Counted from the first letter of the stretch, positions 45,733 through 55,167 are shown. The stretch: 64,000 bases of DNA from Candidatus Methylomirabilota bacterium (GCA_016207095.1 JACQQF010000054.1:21792-85791), one strand, 5' to 3'. Translations and numbers: made by a program. Notes: generated from the sequence alone by a model not told the origin.

Positions 45733-46644
45733 TCAGCGGAAGAATGTAACCTGTCCTGCCCCCGTGTTCCCAGTGCTCCTCTGGACCGCCAGTATCGTCA
45801 CATCGTAGAAGCCCGGCTCAGTCACGTTGTAGGACCCTTCATAGAGGCCTGACACGCCGGAGCGAGAGAACGCAAGGGGGACCACAGCTACGACGGCGCC
45901 TGAGCCCAGGTTGCGGACATGAGCTGTGACATTGAAGTCTGAGGGGATCCACAGCAGACCTATATTGATCGGACAGCCGCACATCATCGCCACCTTGGCC
46001 TTCAATGGAACCGTCGAGGCTGAAGAAGGAAGCTGCATGTGAGTAGGAGGATCCAGTACCTGGACCAGAAGCCCCGAGATCTCCACACCCACCTCAACAT
46101 CATTGCCAGGCACTGCCCACTGAGTAGCTACTGCCCTGTGGGCGGTCTGCAGGCCGCCTATTGCACCAAAGACTGAGACCTCAAGCATTGCTGGACGCTC
46201 GAGCGCTATCTCAGCGCTGAAACGGGAGCTGTTCGGGCCTGCCACGAGCCAGTGGATGCGAGGAGGGCTGCCCGGAGTGACAATCGCCCTGGAGGAGGCG
46301 TTGGGCACGTGGCTGTTGCTCACGCTTCCTGAATCGCCTGAGGTCACACCGCTTGCTAGAAGCTCGCCCGTGTGGCTGTTGCGAACTGTCACCTGGCTAC
46401 CGCCGATGTCATCGCCCAGGTACTTGCCCCCTTTGGCCTGGACCCGAACCAGAACCCGTGTCTTCGGGCCGTTGAGCGATTTTCTTTGCCCAGCATTCTC
46501 TGCGACCTGCCATGCTATGTCACTTGGCACGGAATATGGCGTATCCTGTGAAGCTGCCTCCATCGGGCTCTGCGCTTGCACTCCGGATAAACACAGAATC
46601 GAGACGATCATTGGGAGCATGGGGTACGACCGATGTCTTTTCAT
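45733..46644 (-). CDS. hypothetical secreted protein
   Basis: Signal peptide; Ig-like/beta-rich sequence. Confidence 0.6.
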   Translation of the reverse strand: MKRHRSYPMLPMIVSILCLSGVQAQSPMEAASQDTPYSVPSDIAWQVAENAGQRKSLNGPKTRVLVRVQAKGGKYLGDDIGGSQVTVRNSHTGELLASGVTSGDSGSVSNSHVPNASSRAIVTPGSPPRIHWLVAGPNSSRFSAEIALERPAMLEVSVFGAIGGLQTAHRAVATQWAVPGNDVEVGVEISGLLVQVLDPPTHMQLPSSASTVPLKAKVAMMCGCPINIGLLWIPSDFNVTAHVRNLGSGAVVAVVPLAFSRSGVSGLYEGSYNVTEPGFYDVTILAVQRSTGNTGAGQVTFFR

Positions 46645-46792
46645 ATCCGCAATCCCTATAAGAGATTAATCGGCACCGGTTGCCGCGTCAGCCCCGAGTC
46701 GGACCAGGCGTCGCGAACACAGTGAGCGTCCACTGCAGCGAGGAGTTATGGGGCGCTTCTGCTGGCGACATGGCGGAATAAGCTCCTCGGCG

Positions 46793-48244
46793 TCACGGGC
46801 AACGAAGACCATCGACCAGTTTATATCCTGGACCGCCCGTCCCGCCGCTCTGCTCCCACACCCGCTCTACTGTAAACTCGCACCAACAATAGCCTCCTGC
46901 GTCACTTCCGACAAAAGCAAGGAACCGGTTCTTGTCGTCCACCTTTCTTCTTCCTCGCGTCCCGACTGACGGGACATCTACCCACCGAATAAGTGGACCC
47001 TCGTGCACCTTACTCTCACTCTCCGCGTCGTAGTCATCACTCCCCCATTCGCGTGCCGAGAGCTGCGGGTACTCCGGCGCACCAGCCGCATTCCCATGAA
47101 GGAGGATCAATTCCCGATCGCCACCCCCTTGGACCGGCAGACGTAAGGTACTTGTCTGCTGTTGCATGTCGTCGAATCTCGGAAATAATCTGGTACTGGG
47201 ATTGGCGATCAGCCGATCGTCGGCCTTGGTGGTGCTTTTAGTCAGCAACCCCTCTTCACAATCTGCGGCAGCGCTTCCGCCCGTGAGCGTAGCTTGCACC
47301 TCAAAACCAAAGCCCACGCGGTCAACGGGATTCGGGGCGGGGCGAGGGTCCAAGGTTCCGAGTGGACATGTGTACGCATACTTGTTCACACCACACGGCG
47401 AAGGAGTCGGTTGAGGATCTACCCGCTTACAGAACGGAGATATAAGCGGCTTTCCGTTCTCCTGGCAGTAGAAACCTGAGTCTCCCGTGATCTGAACACT
47501 CATGGTGCTACAGCCGCAGCCAGCGGAAATGGGAATCCACATATCCTCGTACGGCGCCTCTGGAATCGGCCCATCGGGGACCTTTAGTAAAGATGAACCG
47601 CTGGTCTTGCCGCCGAGACTGTCGAACACTGTGAGGTCTACTCGCACTTTTTCTTTCCCTTTCGGGATGAGATAAATGAGCCTTGGGGCCTTTGTCTCTA
47701 TACGTTCGGAATCCACTGACCAAAGATACCGATCTATCTGAGCACTGAGAGACCAATCGGTGCTGGCTACGAAGACTACCTCATACCGGGTGTCTACGGG
47801 TCTTATTTCTTCCAGAGAGACTAGCACTTTGGGAGGCGGATGAATCGAAAAGGAGACAGACTGGGAGCCCTTGGATCGAACAGTGGACACCTCCGCCATT
47901 AGCGCATAGTCCCCAGGGGCTGCATGCGAAGAGTGGAGTATTCCTGTGATGACACCATCGAGAGGCTGCAACCTGGAAGTGATACTGATGGGAATCGACG
48001 TTTTCTCATCAGCGCGAACCACTGCGAGCTTTACACTTGTGCTCCCAGGATCGTAGGGCGAATCGATCCTAACTTCGATAGTGGTATCGCGGTTTGTGAA
48101 TACGACTTCGCCAGACAGTGGACTCAAGATCGTCAGTTTCAGAGGTGTTTTGGAGTTCTCCAGCGGTGCACACGCAACGAATAAAGCGGACAGCAGATTA
48201 ATGACTGCAATGCTGGGAAAACGTCTAGACAGGAGTGGGCTCAT
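46793..48244 (-). CDS. hypothetical lipoprotein
   Basis: Signal peptide with FVACAPL lipobox; 483 aa. Confidence 0.6.
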   Translation of the reverse strand: MSPLLSRRFPSIAVINLLSALFVACAPLENSKTPLKLTILSPLSGEVVFTNRDTTIEVRIDSPYDPGSTSVKLAVVRADEKTSIPISITSRLQPLDGVITGILHSSHAAPGDYALMAEVSTVRSKGSQSVSFSIHPPPKVLVSLEEIRPVDTRYEVVFVASTDWSLSAQIDRYLWSVDSERIETKAPRLIYLIPKGKEKVRVDLTVFDSLGGKTSGSSLLKVPDGPIPEAPYEDMWIPISAGCGCSTMSVQITGDSGFYCQENGKPLISPFCKRVDPQPTPSPCGVNKYAYTCPLGTLDPRPAPNPVDRVGFGFEVQATLTGGSAAADCEEGLLTKSTTKADDRLIANPSTRLFPRFDDMQQQTSTLRLPVQGGGDRELILLHGNAAGAPEYPQLSAREWGSDDYDAESESKVHEGPLIRWVDVPSVGTRGRRKVDDKNRFLAFVGSDAGGYCWCEFTVERVWEQSGGTGGPGYKLVDGLRCP

Positions 48245-48420
48245 TGGGTTTTCTCCTCCTCATTCTTGAAATGCCACCCGTTCGGAGCCAGGAGATCTCC
48301 CTTGATCTCCGGAAGCCTAATCCACGAGAAGCCCTTCGGCGCTGGAGGCAAGTCGAGCGCGGCGCCCGGGACAGCGACGAGTATAAGGAATACAATGGCA
48401 AGCCCTGTGAGCTTCCGCAT
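48241..48420 (-). CDS. small exported protein
   Basis: MRKLTGLAIVFLILVAVPGAALDLPPAPKGFSWIRLPEIKGDLLAPNGWHFKNEEEKTQ; ATGA-type overlap with the downstream lipoprotein gene. Confidence 0.6.
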   Translation of the reverse strand: MRKLTGLAIVFLILVAVPGAALDLPPAPKGFSWIRLPEIKGDLLAPNGWHFKNEEEKTQ

Positions 48421-48440
48421 AGAACTCTCCTGTTGGCGCG

Positions 48441-48500
48441 GCCTAACAGGCGGGCTCACCTGCGCCGCTCTGCGGCGTCAGCCGCGGCCCGAGGTTAGGC
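48441..48500 (-). repeat. attC-like site (array 2)
   Basis: - strand GCCTAACCTCGGGCCGCGGCTGACGCC...GGCGCAGGTGAGCCCGCCTGTTAGGC. Confidence 0.85.
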
Positions 48501-49067
48501 CTTACGCCCACTGGCTTCCTTGAGCGTGACTACCTCGCCGGAGACACTCCGTGGCACAAACGATTCACGGTCGAACCTGTGCTGAAGCCACAAGGGGGCC
48601 AATCCGATGATGGGAATCGCGATGTCCGTGTAAAAGATGACCCCGGCATTACCTGGTGCGAAGTTATGAGCCACGATCATCTGATGAACGTGGCCTGCGG
48701 CGGCGCCAAGGAGGAAGATTGCGGGTCCAATCACCGCGGCGACGCGCAAGCCGAAGTCGCCCCGGAACGCAAGCAAGCCGACTATCGAGTATCCCAGGCT
48801 CGCCATCCCAACCTCTGCCTGGAACGGGCTCGGTCCCCAGCCGATGAACTTGGCGGCCGTGTCGCCAAAGAAGACATGGACTACAAAGTTGTAGAAGAAG
48901 GACATCCCGACCGAGAACAGCAGGAAGTATGAAAACACATCCTCGACCACCAGGGAAGGAGTCAGCGGGCGAGGCCTACGCCACAAGGAGATTCCAGTAG
49001 CGATCAGCCCCAAGACTAAGAAGGTCAGGGTGAAGTTTTGCAGCACAATACGGATGAAAGTTTCCAC
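48495..49067 (-). CDS. DUF6790-like membrane protein, cassette gene
   Basis: Multi-TM ORF; stop codon falls inside the attC. Confidence 0.65.
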   Translation of the reverse strand: METFIRIVLQNFTLTFLVLGLIATGISLWRRPRPLTPSLVVEDVFSYFLLFSVGMSFFYNFVVHVFFGDTAAKFIGWGPSPFQAEVGMASLGYSIVGLLAFRGDFGLRVAAVIGPAIFLLGAAAGHVHQMIVAHNFAPGNAGVIFYTDIAIPIIGLAPLWLQHRFDRESFVPRSVSGEVVTLKEASGRKA

Positions 49068-49102
49068 AGATCACCTCTGGTCGATCGATCCCAAGTATGG
49101 TG

Positions 49103-49189
49103 GCATAACGGCTCGCGATTGAGCCGCGGCGGAGTAGTCGATTTCTGAAATCTGCCGCACCCGCCGACGGCTCCAATCGCTTGTTAGAT
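49103..49189 (-). repeat. attC-like site (array 2)
   Basis: - strand ATCTAACAAGCGATTGGAGCCGTCGGCGG...CCGCCGCGGCTCAATCGCGAGCCGTTATGC. Confidence 0.85.
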
Positions 49190-49217
49190 GGTGCTCACTT
49201 CCTCGTACGGTGAGGCT

Positions 49218-49412
49218 ATGAAAGTAGCGTTTGATCTGCCGCCCGCGCAAGCCGAAAATCTTCGAGAAGAGGCCAAACGCCCTGGAATCGACCCGGCCGA
49301 CCTGGCTCGTGCCGCTGTGACTGACCTGCTGGCTACCCGCGACAAAGATTTCCGACCCGCCGCCGAACGCGTACTCCGGAAAAACGAAGAGCTGTACCGC
49401 CGACTCGCCTGA
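49218..49412 (+). CDS. orphan antitoxin, same family as 33666-33860
   Basis: MKVAFDLPPAQAENLREEAKRPGIDPADLARAAVTDLLATRDKDFRPAAERVLRKNEELYRRLA; shares the ...KNxELYRRL C-terminus. Confidence 0.82.
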   Translation: MKVAFDLPPAQAENLREEAKRPGIDPADLARAAVTDLLATRDKDFRPAAERVLRKNEELYRRLA

Positions 49413-49430
49413 ATGCGACACCTGACGTTG
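49413..49430 (+). pseudogene. Doc-like toxin stump (first 6 codons MRHLTL)
   Basis: Directly after the antitoxin stop; matches MRYLTL of the intact toxin at 33666, then homology is lost at the intI remnant. Confidence 0.6.
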
Positions 49431-49431
49431 G

Positions 49432-50158
49432 GAAAGCCGTGGAACTCCACCGCCAGGACCATGGGCTCCTATGCTTCCAGGACCGACCTGAGCGTTTGAA
49501 GATCCCGCTCCACGAGAGGTGTCTGAAAAGGGGCTCCTTGAGGGCTGCGGGCAGCACCGTGTAGCGATCCCTGTTGCCCTTGCCAGCTCGGCGATGATCT
49601 GGTCCCAAGAGAAGTCGATATCCTTGACTCGGAGGCGGCAACGCTTCATCAGCCGCAATCCTGCCCCGTAGAGAAGCACGGCCATCAACTGCGGCGTGCT
49701 TTGCAGGCAGCCCAGGAGGCGCTTGACCTCCTCTTTGTGGTCAAGATGACGGGTAGCCTCCTTGGTCTCTTGGCGCGCACGACTCCCTGGATCAGGCCAA
49801 TCTCCTTCTCCAGGACTTGGTGGTAAAGAAACAGGAGAGCATTCAGCGCCTGGTTCTGGGTCGAGGCGCTCACGTGAGAGTCGCGTGCCAGGCTAGAGAG
49901 AAACTGGCCGATCTCAGTTTCTCCCATCTCTGATGGGTGTCGCTTATTGTGAAAGAGAGTGAAACGCTTGATCCACCCAACATACGCCTCCTCGGTCTTG
50001 TAGCTATAGTGGCGAGTGCGGATCGCCAGGCGCACTCGGTCAAGGAGCTTGGGTTTGGCCGGAGGCGGCGGCGGAGGGTTGACTCCGGCAAGTTTCCAAC
50101 TGCCAGCCGTCTGATGGGACGGGCGTTGGATGATCCCCCTTCCATTGAGATTTCCCAT
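49432..50158 (-). pseudogene. intI: integron integrase (IntI) remnant 2: intact N-terminus, frameshifts, C-terminus deleted
   Basis: PPAKPKLLDRVRLAIRTRHYSYKTEEAYVGWIKRFTLFHNKRHPSEMGETEIGQFLSSLARDSHVSASTQNQALNALLFLYHQVLEKEIG...; frameshifts at about 49737 and about 49590. Confidence 0.92.
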
Positions 50159-50199
50159 ACAGTCCTTCCTCTCCAAGAAGAAGGAACCAACAGTGGCAC

Positions 50200-50955
50200 C
50201 TACTCGTACAGAGGGACGCCGCCTTCCGGTGAGGGAAAGCCATCGTTCCCCGCGAAGGCCCACAGGTACGCCTTGCTGAGGACCTTGCCGTTCGTCTCCC
50301 CGGAGAAGCTGTGGTCGCAGTCAGGCACGCCCCGCGCGTGTATGGCCCTGGCGCTCTTGGCCAGCGACGGCATCATCACGGCCAGGATGGCCGCTGCCGG
50401 GTCCTGCTCTCCGTACGCCACGTACACCTCACCCGTGTAGCGCCGCACGCCGCCCAGGAAGAACCAGTCCACGCTGTCATAGGCCGAGACGAGGAGAATC
50501 TTCGTGATCGGCGCAAAGACCGGCGCCACGGCGCCTGCGACGGAACCGCCAGCCGAGAACCCGGCGAGATGTACTTCGGGCTCTTTGGCGCCGCACAACT
50601 GCTCCGCGTGCTTCAGGCAGTGCTCCACCAACGCGGCCATGCTCTCCACATAAATCAGGCTCCAGCTCGCATCCCGGTACGAGTAGGGCTCGTTGGGGTA
50701 CTTGAGTTGGGCGTCCGGGAAGGGCGGGTTGAAGCTGACCAGGGTGGCGATGCCACGGGCCTGCAGGTGCTCGCCCAGCCGCACGTAGCGGTTGCCCGCC
50801 CCCTCCTTGACTTCACCCGCCCCCGGCGCCTGGATGAGGAGCTTGCCCGACGTGGTCGGGAACGCGATGAAGGGCGCCTCGTAGGGCACGGTCTGCCCCT
50901 GGTATCCCGTCGTCGTAAGCTGGAGGGATCCTGCTTCCATTGTCATGGTCATCAC
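50200..50955 (-). CDS. alpha/beta-hydrolase fold protein
   Basis: VHLAGFSAGGSVAG nucleophile elbow; overlaps the GNAT gene. Confidence 0.75.
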   Translation of the reverse strand: MMTMTMEAGSLQLTTTGYQGQTVPYEAPFIAFPTTSGKLLIQAPGAGEVKEGAGNRYVRLGEHLQARGIATLVSFNPPFPDAQLKYPNEPYSYRDASWSLIYVESMAALVEHCLKHAEQLCGAKEPEVHLAGFSAGGSVAGAVAPVFAPITKILLVSAYDSVDWFFLGGVRRYTGEVYVAYGEQDPAAAILAVMMPSLAKSARAIHARGVPDCDHSFSGETNGKVLSKAYLWAFAGNDGFPSPEGGVPLYE

Positions 50956-51971
50956 TCGCGAGCCTTCCGGACCCGCTCGCGCTCGCTGTCAACGTAGGCG
51001 AGCAGATCTTTCGCAAACGGGCTATCGATCTGGAGCAAAGATGGATCAAGGTCTTCAACGAGGAACTGCAAAAGCAGGGCGTCGCCGTCGCTGGCGAAAG
51101 CCGGCCCCAACCCGCTGAAGAAGCACCCCTCCTCCTCGGCGGCGCGGCACACCTCGGCCGTCCCCGCCTGGGCCAAGGGCAGTTCCAGGGAAAGGGCCTT
51201 CGCCCCACGCCCCTCGCACAGCTCGTGGCGGGCCCGGCGAACGGCAGCAGCCGTATCGGCCCCCACCCGGCGCACCCGGATGGTCCCCACCTGCACGGCC
51301 GCGTCGTACTCCACCGTGATCTCTCCCGTCCCCTCCGCCGGCGCGCCTTCTCGTAACTCGACAGGGATGCCGTACTGCCGGTAAATCCGAGCACTCATCT
51401 CACGGTGGTGTATGGCCACGTGGAGGATCTGCCTTGGCGGGTGTAGGTACTCGAAATAGATCACGAGGCTCATCCGCTGCGGCAGCGGTTCCGGCATGTT
51501 ATGGAAGGAACGCGGCCACAGCCCAAGCGCTACCCCGCACGGGTGCGCCCCGAAGTGCTCCTCGGCCTTCTGGGAGAAGAGGTGGTTGGTCACCGGATAC
51601 CCGACCAGGCCCGTCAGCCCGAGGCGGATTGCCTCCTCGCGCAGCAGCACCCGCATCTGTTCCATAAGGTGATGATGCCGGTGCTCCGGTCGCACGATGG
51701 CATCGCTCGACTCCGCGATCGCCTCCAGGTGGGGCCGTTCCAGGGCGTAATGCCCGACCACCTCGCCGGCCGAGTCCAGGGCGACGACGGAGACCAGCTT
51801 CCCGGCTTCGTTCAGGCGGATGATCTGCTCCGGGTCGTACAGGTCTCGCGGGTAATAGGTATCCCCGTACACCACTTCGACCAGCCGGGCCACGCCCGCC
51901 GCATCACCGGGGCATAAGCGCCGGATGGTGTGCCCGTTCGCGGTTAACTCCTGGGAAGATGGGTTGCTCAT
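50952..51971 (-). CDS. GNAT family N-acetyltransferase-like protein
   Basis: IRRLCPGDAAGVARLVEVVYGDTY ... IVRPEHRHHHLMEQMRVLLREEAIRLGLTGLVGYPVTNH; start set after the attC. Confidence 0.75.
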   Translation of the reverse strand: MSNPSSQELTANGHTIRRLCPGDAAGVARLVEVVYGDTYYPRDLYDPEQIIRLNEAGKLVSVVALDSAGEVVGHYALERPHLEAIAESSDAIVRPEHRHHHLMEQMRVLLREEAIRLGLTGLVGYPVTNHLFSQKAEEHFGAHPCGVALGLWPRSFHNMPEPLPQRMSLVIYFEYLHPPRQILHVAIHHREMSARIYRQYGIPVELREGAPAEGTGEITVEYDAAVQVGTIRVRRVGADTAAAVRRARHELCEGRGAKALSLELPLAQAGTAEVCRAAEEEGCFFSGLGPAFASDGDALLLQFLVEDLDPSLLQIDSPFAKDLLAYVDSERERVRKARE

Positions 51972-52024
51972 GGACGGAGCCTCTCTCTGCTCTCCCGCCA
52001 TTCCCTCTCGAATCGAGATCGGGC

Positions 52025-52096
52025 GGTTAACGGGTTGGTGATGAGCGGCGCGCCTCAGCAGTTGCACTGCCAATCCGCTCCAACCGGTGGTTAGGC
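52025..52096 (-). repeat. attC-like site (array 3)
   Basis: - strand GCCTAACCACCGGTTGGAGCGGATTGGC...GCGCGCCGCTCATCACCAACCCGTTAACC. Confidence 0.85.
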
Positions 52097-52097
52097 T

Positions 52098-52334
52098 TCA
52101 TAACGCATCCCGACCCTCAGGCTTAACGTCCCTCACCTTGGACATGGCGCGCTCGAATTTACGGCGACTCCCCCGCTTGGCACGCTCTTCCAAGTACTCG
52201 ACCGTCATCAGCGCCGACAACTTCTCCGCCAGCGCCGTGGCGATGAGTTGATTGATCGACACGTCTTCTCTCTTGGCCAACTCCCGAACACGCTTATGAA
52301 GCGATTCCGGGAGGCGCAGACTAATCGTGCTCAT
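52098..52334 (-). CDS. ribbon-helix-helix/CopG-type antitoxin
   Basis: MSTISLRLPESLHKRVRELAKREDVSINQLIATALAEKLSAL. Confidence 0.88.
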   Translation of the reverse strand: MSTISLRLPESLHKRVRELAKREDVSINQLIATALAEKLSALMTVEYLEERAKRGSRRKFERAMSKVRDVKPEGRDAL

Positions 52335-52756
52335 GGCATGCCTCCTATCACTCGTAGAAACTCCCTTGGTGTTACCACGCGGATGCCAAACCGCTCCGAC
52401 CCTGAAAAATCCCGTATGTTATGGGTCACGATGAAATCACACCCGGCCTCCACTGCCAGCTCAAGAACATGATCATCTTGCGGATCCTTCAGGAACGGCC
52501 GCCATAAAAAATGAATTATGTGCTTGCGAGCCACACTGCAGATGTAGTCGAGAATATCGTCAAGGTCGGCGGACGCAAGCCCGATCTCTCGTACGATCCG
52601 CTTGGCCGCGTCTTCGTACTCCACGATGAGTGGGACCGAGATGTTGATCTCAAAATTGCCGCGATCGAGCAGCGTGAACAGCCTATAGGATGCGCCCCGG
52701 CGGGAGCGCAAAGCGGAAATGAAAACGTTGGTGTCGATGACAATCTGCCGGATCAT
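52331..52756 (-). CDS. PIN-domain toxin
   Basis: IVIDTNVFISALRSRRGASYRLFTLL and GCDFIVTHNIRDF; precedes and overlaps the antitoxin. Confidence 0.9.
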   Translation of the reverse strand: MIRQIVIDTNVFISALRSRRGASYRLFTLLDRGNFEINISVPLIVEYEDAAKRIVREIGLASADLDDILDYICSVARKHIIHFLWRPFLKDPQDDHVLELAVEAGCDFIVTHNIRDFSGSERFGIRVVTPREFLRVIGGMP

Positions 52757-52759
52757 GAC

Positions 52760-52777
52760 GGTATCATATACGATACC
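52760..52777. promoter_or_regulatory. Candidate operator palindrome of the PIN/RHH module
   Basis: GGTATCATATACGATACC, perfect 6-bp arms just upstream of the PIN start codon. Confidence 0.5.
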
Positions 52778-52810
52778 ATTCTTTCGGTCAAGTCACCCCC
52801 CGAAATGCAA

Positions 52811-52906
52811 GCCTAACTTTTGAGGTAACCGGCCGCCGGAGCGCGAAGCGCGGAGGGAACCTGCAAGCGCAGCTTGCAGGCGGTCCGGTTGACCGAGAGG
52901 TTATGC
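52811..52906 (-). repeat. attC-like site (array 3)
   Basis: - strand GCATAACCTCTCGGTCAACCGGACCGCC...CCGGCGGCCGGTTACCTCAAAAGTTAGGC. Confidence 0.87.
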
Positions 52907-53317
52907 ATTGGGATTGCTTACTCGATTGATGAACTCGAAGAGCCAAGTGCCTGCCGCCAACGAGCCCAGGTGCCAAAAGATGTTTACAGGCTGAAACGGT
53001 ACGGCGTCAATTTGCTTGAATAACCCAGCGACACCAAAGCAAGAAAGAATGATGGCCACAGCCGCGAAAGGAATGCTGGAAAGAAAATGCGCTGAGACGT
53101 AGACCAGCAACTCATAGAGGACAAGCAGGGCTATTGTTACCAAGAGCATTGTGACGACAACTTTCGCTCCAAAAACGAAATTGCCCGACAGGAAAGTGGC
53201 GCTTTCAAGAACTCTGTCGTGCACGTGAGAAACGTCGAAATCCACGAAATACGCTAACCAGAACAGTGGAATTATCAAGAAGCTGCTGCTCTTCTTGATG
53301 GTTTCAAAGTGCTCCAT
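52901..53317 (-). CDS. hypothetical membrane protein, first cassette of array 3
   Basis: Multi-TM ORF with stop codon inside the attC. Confidence 0.6.
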   Translation of the reverse strand: MEHFETIKKSSSFLIIPLFWLAYFVDFDVSHVHDRVLESATFLSGNFVFGAKVVVTMLLVTIALLVLYELLVYVSAHFLSSIPFAAVAIILSCFGVAGLFKQIDAVPFQPVNIFWHLGSLAAGTWLFEFINRVSNPNA

Positions 53318-53329
53318 GCGTCCTCCTAA

Positions 53330-53400
53330 GATGCATAACTATTGAGTATACTGGTCAATATAGCCCAGGCTTACGGCAGTACAGCACGGATACTGAGCTC
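53330..53400 (-). other. attI-like junction of integron 3
   Basis: GTTATGC core (53333-53339 on the opposite strand) followed by TAACTATTGAGT, matching the attI-like junction at 37350. Confidence 0.55.
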
Positions 53401-53499
53401 TTGATGCCGACGGCGATTGTGGTGCGATTTCCATACCTTACCCGGAATACTTTAAGCCCCTAGACCGATGAAACACTGCGACTCTGGCAGTATAGCACC

Positions 53500-53672
53500 T
53501 TAGGTGGCGCGGCCATCAGGAAGAAGGGCCAGGCCATCGACCGGGCTACGAACGCCGCGCCCTCCACGGTTCAACGCATGAGTGTAGATCATGGTGGTGC
53601 TCACATCTTTGTGCCCCAAGAGCGCTTGAACTGTCCTGATGTCGTAGCCGTCCTCGAGCTCAACCTTCACTC
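53500..53672 (-). pseudogene. intI: integron integrase (IntI) remnant 3: C-terminal fragment only
   Basis: [52 protein letters not shown], parallel to the C-terminus of remnant 1. Confidence 0.9.
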
Positions 53673-53755
53673 ACTTCTCCGCCTCATCAACGTCCCAGAA
53701 AAGCGGGAACTTGTCAACTCTCAAGATCCCTCACCGAGCAATGTGCCGAGCCAGG

Positions 53756-54349
53756 CTACAGCTTTCGAAAGACGCCGATGACCTTACCCAGGATCCGGAA
53801 GCGCTGGCCTTCCTTGAGCCGGATGGGCGCGAAGGCCTTGTTCTCAGGCTTGAGGATCACCGTCTTGCCATCCACTTGGAAGCGCTTCACCGTGACCTCG
53901 TCATCGACCATCGCCACCACGACCTCACCGGGGATCGCTTTCGGCTGCACCTTCACGAGCATGAGGTCGCCATCGAAGATGCGGGCATCTCGCATGCTGT
54001 CGCCCTGGACCTTGAGGAGGAAGGTCTGCCCGCCCCCGGTCCACTCGTGGGGGAGCGGGTAGCTCGCCTCGATGTGCTCCTCGGCGAGGAGCGGCCTGCC
54101 GGCTGCCACCCGGCCGAGCAGCGGCGTGAGCGTGGCGCGCGGCTCCTGGCGCAACCCAATGCCCCGCGACCGCCTGCGTGTGCGGGTGAGGACCCCGGCT
54201 CGCTCGAGGCGCTCGAGGTGGTACTGGACCCCCCGAAGGTAGATTTTGCAGTGCTCGGCGATCTCGCGCAGCGTCGGCGAGGCGCCATGCCGGGCCTTGT
54301 AGTCCGCAATAAAACGGAGGATCTGCCGCTGCCGGTCCGTCAGTTCCAT
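53756..54349 (-). CDS. lexA: LexA repressor (S24 family)
   Basis: MELTDRQRQILRFIADYKARHGASPTLREIAEH; VQGDSMRDARIFDGDLMLV. Confidence 0.95.
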   Translation of the reverse strand: MELTDRQRQILRFIADYKARHGASPTLREIAEHCKIYLRGVQYHLERLERAGVLTRTRRRSRGIGLRQEPRATLTPLLGRVAAGRPLLAEEHIEASYPLPHEWTGGGQTFLLKVQGDSMRDARIFDGDLMLVKVQPKAIPGEVVVAMVDDEVTVKRFQVDGKTVILKPENKAFAPIRLKEGQRFRILGKVIGVFRKL

Positions 54350-54400
54350 CGTGTCCCCCCGCCTCCAACCTCCTTGTTCTCTTTCTTCTCCCCTTATCTA

Positions 54401-54420
54401 GTATTATACTTATGACTAAT
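54401..54420 (-). promoter_or_regulatory. Candidate LexA box in the lexA promoter
   Basis: ATTAGTCATAAGTATAATAC (- strand), overlaps a -10-like TATAAT. Confidence 0.65.
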
Positions 54421-54468
54421 AACGTCAAGAAAAAAATTCGCTCCTTTTCAGCCCCTTGTCAGGTATTC

Positions 54469-54984
54469 CTACAGCCAGCGGCGGACCGACGCCTTATATC
54501 GTAGATACTCATCTCCAAATTTTTGCGCCAAGTACCTCTCCTCCCTCGCGATGACCCCGTACGAGATTAGAACAAGCGTGGGGATCAATATTCCCAGAAG
54601 CCAGGCGCTGTTGACCCAAATCCCGATTCCGATGTAAAGGAGAGTGAAGGATAAATAGATGGGGTTTCGACTGAACCGATATGGTCCGGTCCTGAGGATG
54701 GTAGTGGTCGGCCGATGCGTTTGAATCGCCGTTCCAGCGGCAAGGAACTCCCGCACAGAGAGCGTGAACAGCACTATAGCAACCAGAATCAACGAACCTC
54801 CGACCGTGGCCTCTAAGGGAGCCGGGAGCACTTTCAACGGCCACACGAATTGAAGTGTTAACCCGATGAGTATCGAGTACAGGTAGATGAGGGGTGGTCT
54901 CGTGACCACCCCGGGGTTATCGTGCGCGGCCTGGATTTTATCGGCACCGAACTCCAAGGGGCGATTTCTAGCTTCTTCGGACAT
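54469..54984 (-). CDS. isoprenylcysteine carboxylmethyltransferase-like membrane protein
   Basis: TGPYRFSRNPIYLSFTLLYIGIG and ARRYLAQKFGDEYLRYKASVRRWL-like C-terminus. Confidence 0.88.
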   Translation of the reverse strand: MSEEARNRPLEFGADKIQAAHDNPGVVTRPPLIYLYSILIGLTLQFVWPLKVLPAPLEATVGGSLILVAIVLFTLSVREFLAAGTAIQTHRPTTTILRTGPYRFSRNPIYLSFTLLYIGIGIWVNSAWLLGILIPTLVLISYGVIAREERYLAQKFGDEYLRYKASVRRWL

Positions 54985-55167
54985 GTTCTCCTCACACGCG
55001 ACGAGACGTTAGTGTGGTGACCCAGAAATAGCTTGGCAGGGAACCCGTACGGGCTCAGGGTGAACGGAAGGGTGTAGGTGGGCCTTCACGCCCAGCACGC
55101 CCATCGCCTCTCCAGTCGGTGAGGCGACTCATTTTCACTCGCTGAGGCAATCGGGTTGTGGGCCCGT

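Noticed and set aside
46664-46751. Possible degenerate attC between 46644 and 46793 (…CACTGCAGCGAGGAGTTATGG)
   Set aside because: Right end resembles an attC 3' half but the left end (GATTAATCGGCACC) is not complementary to it; not counted as a site
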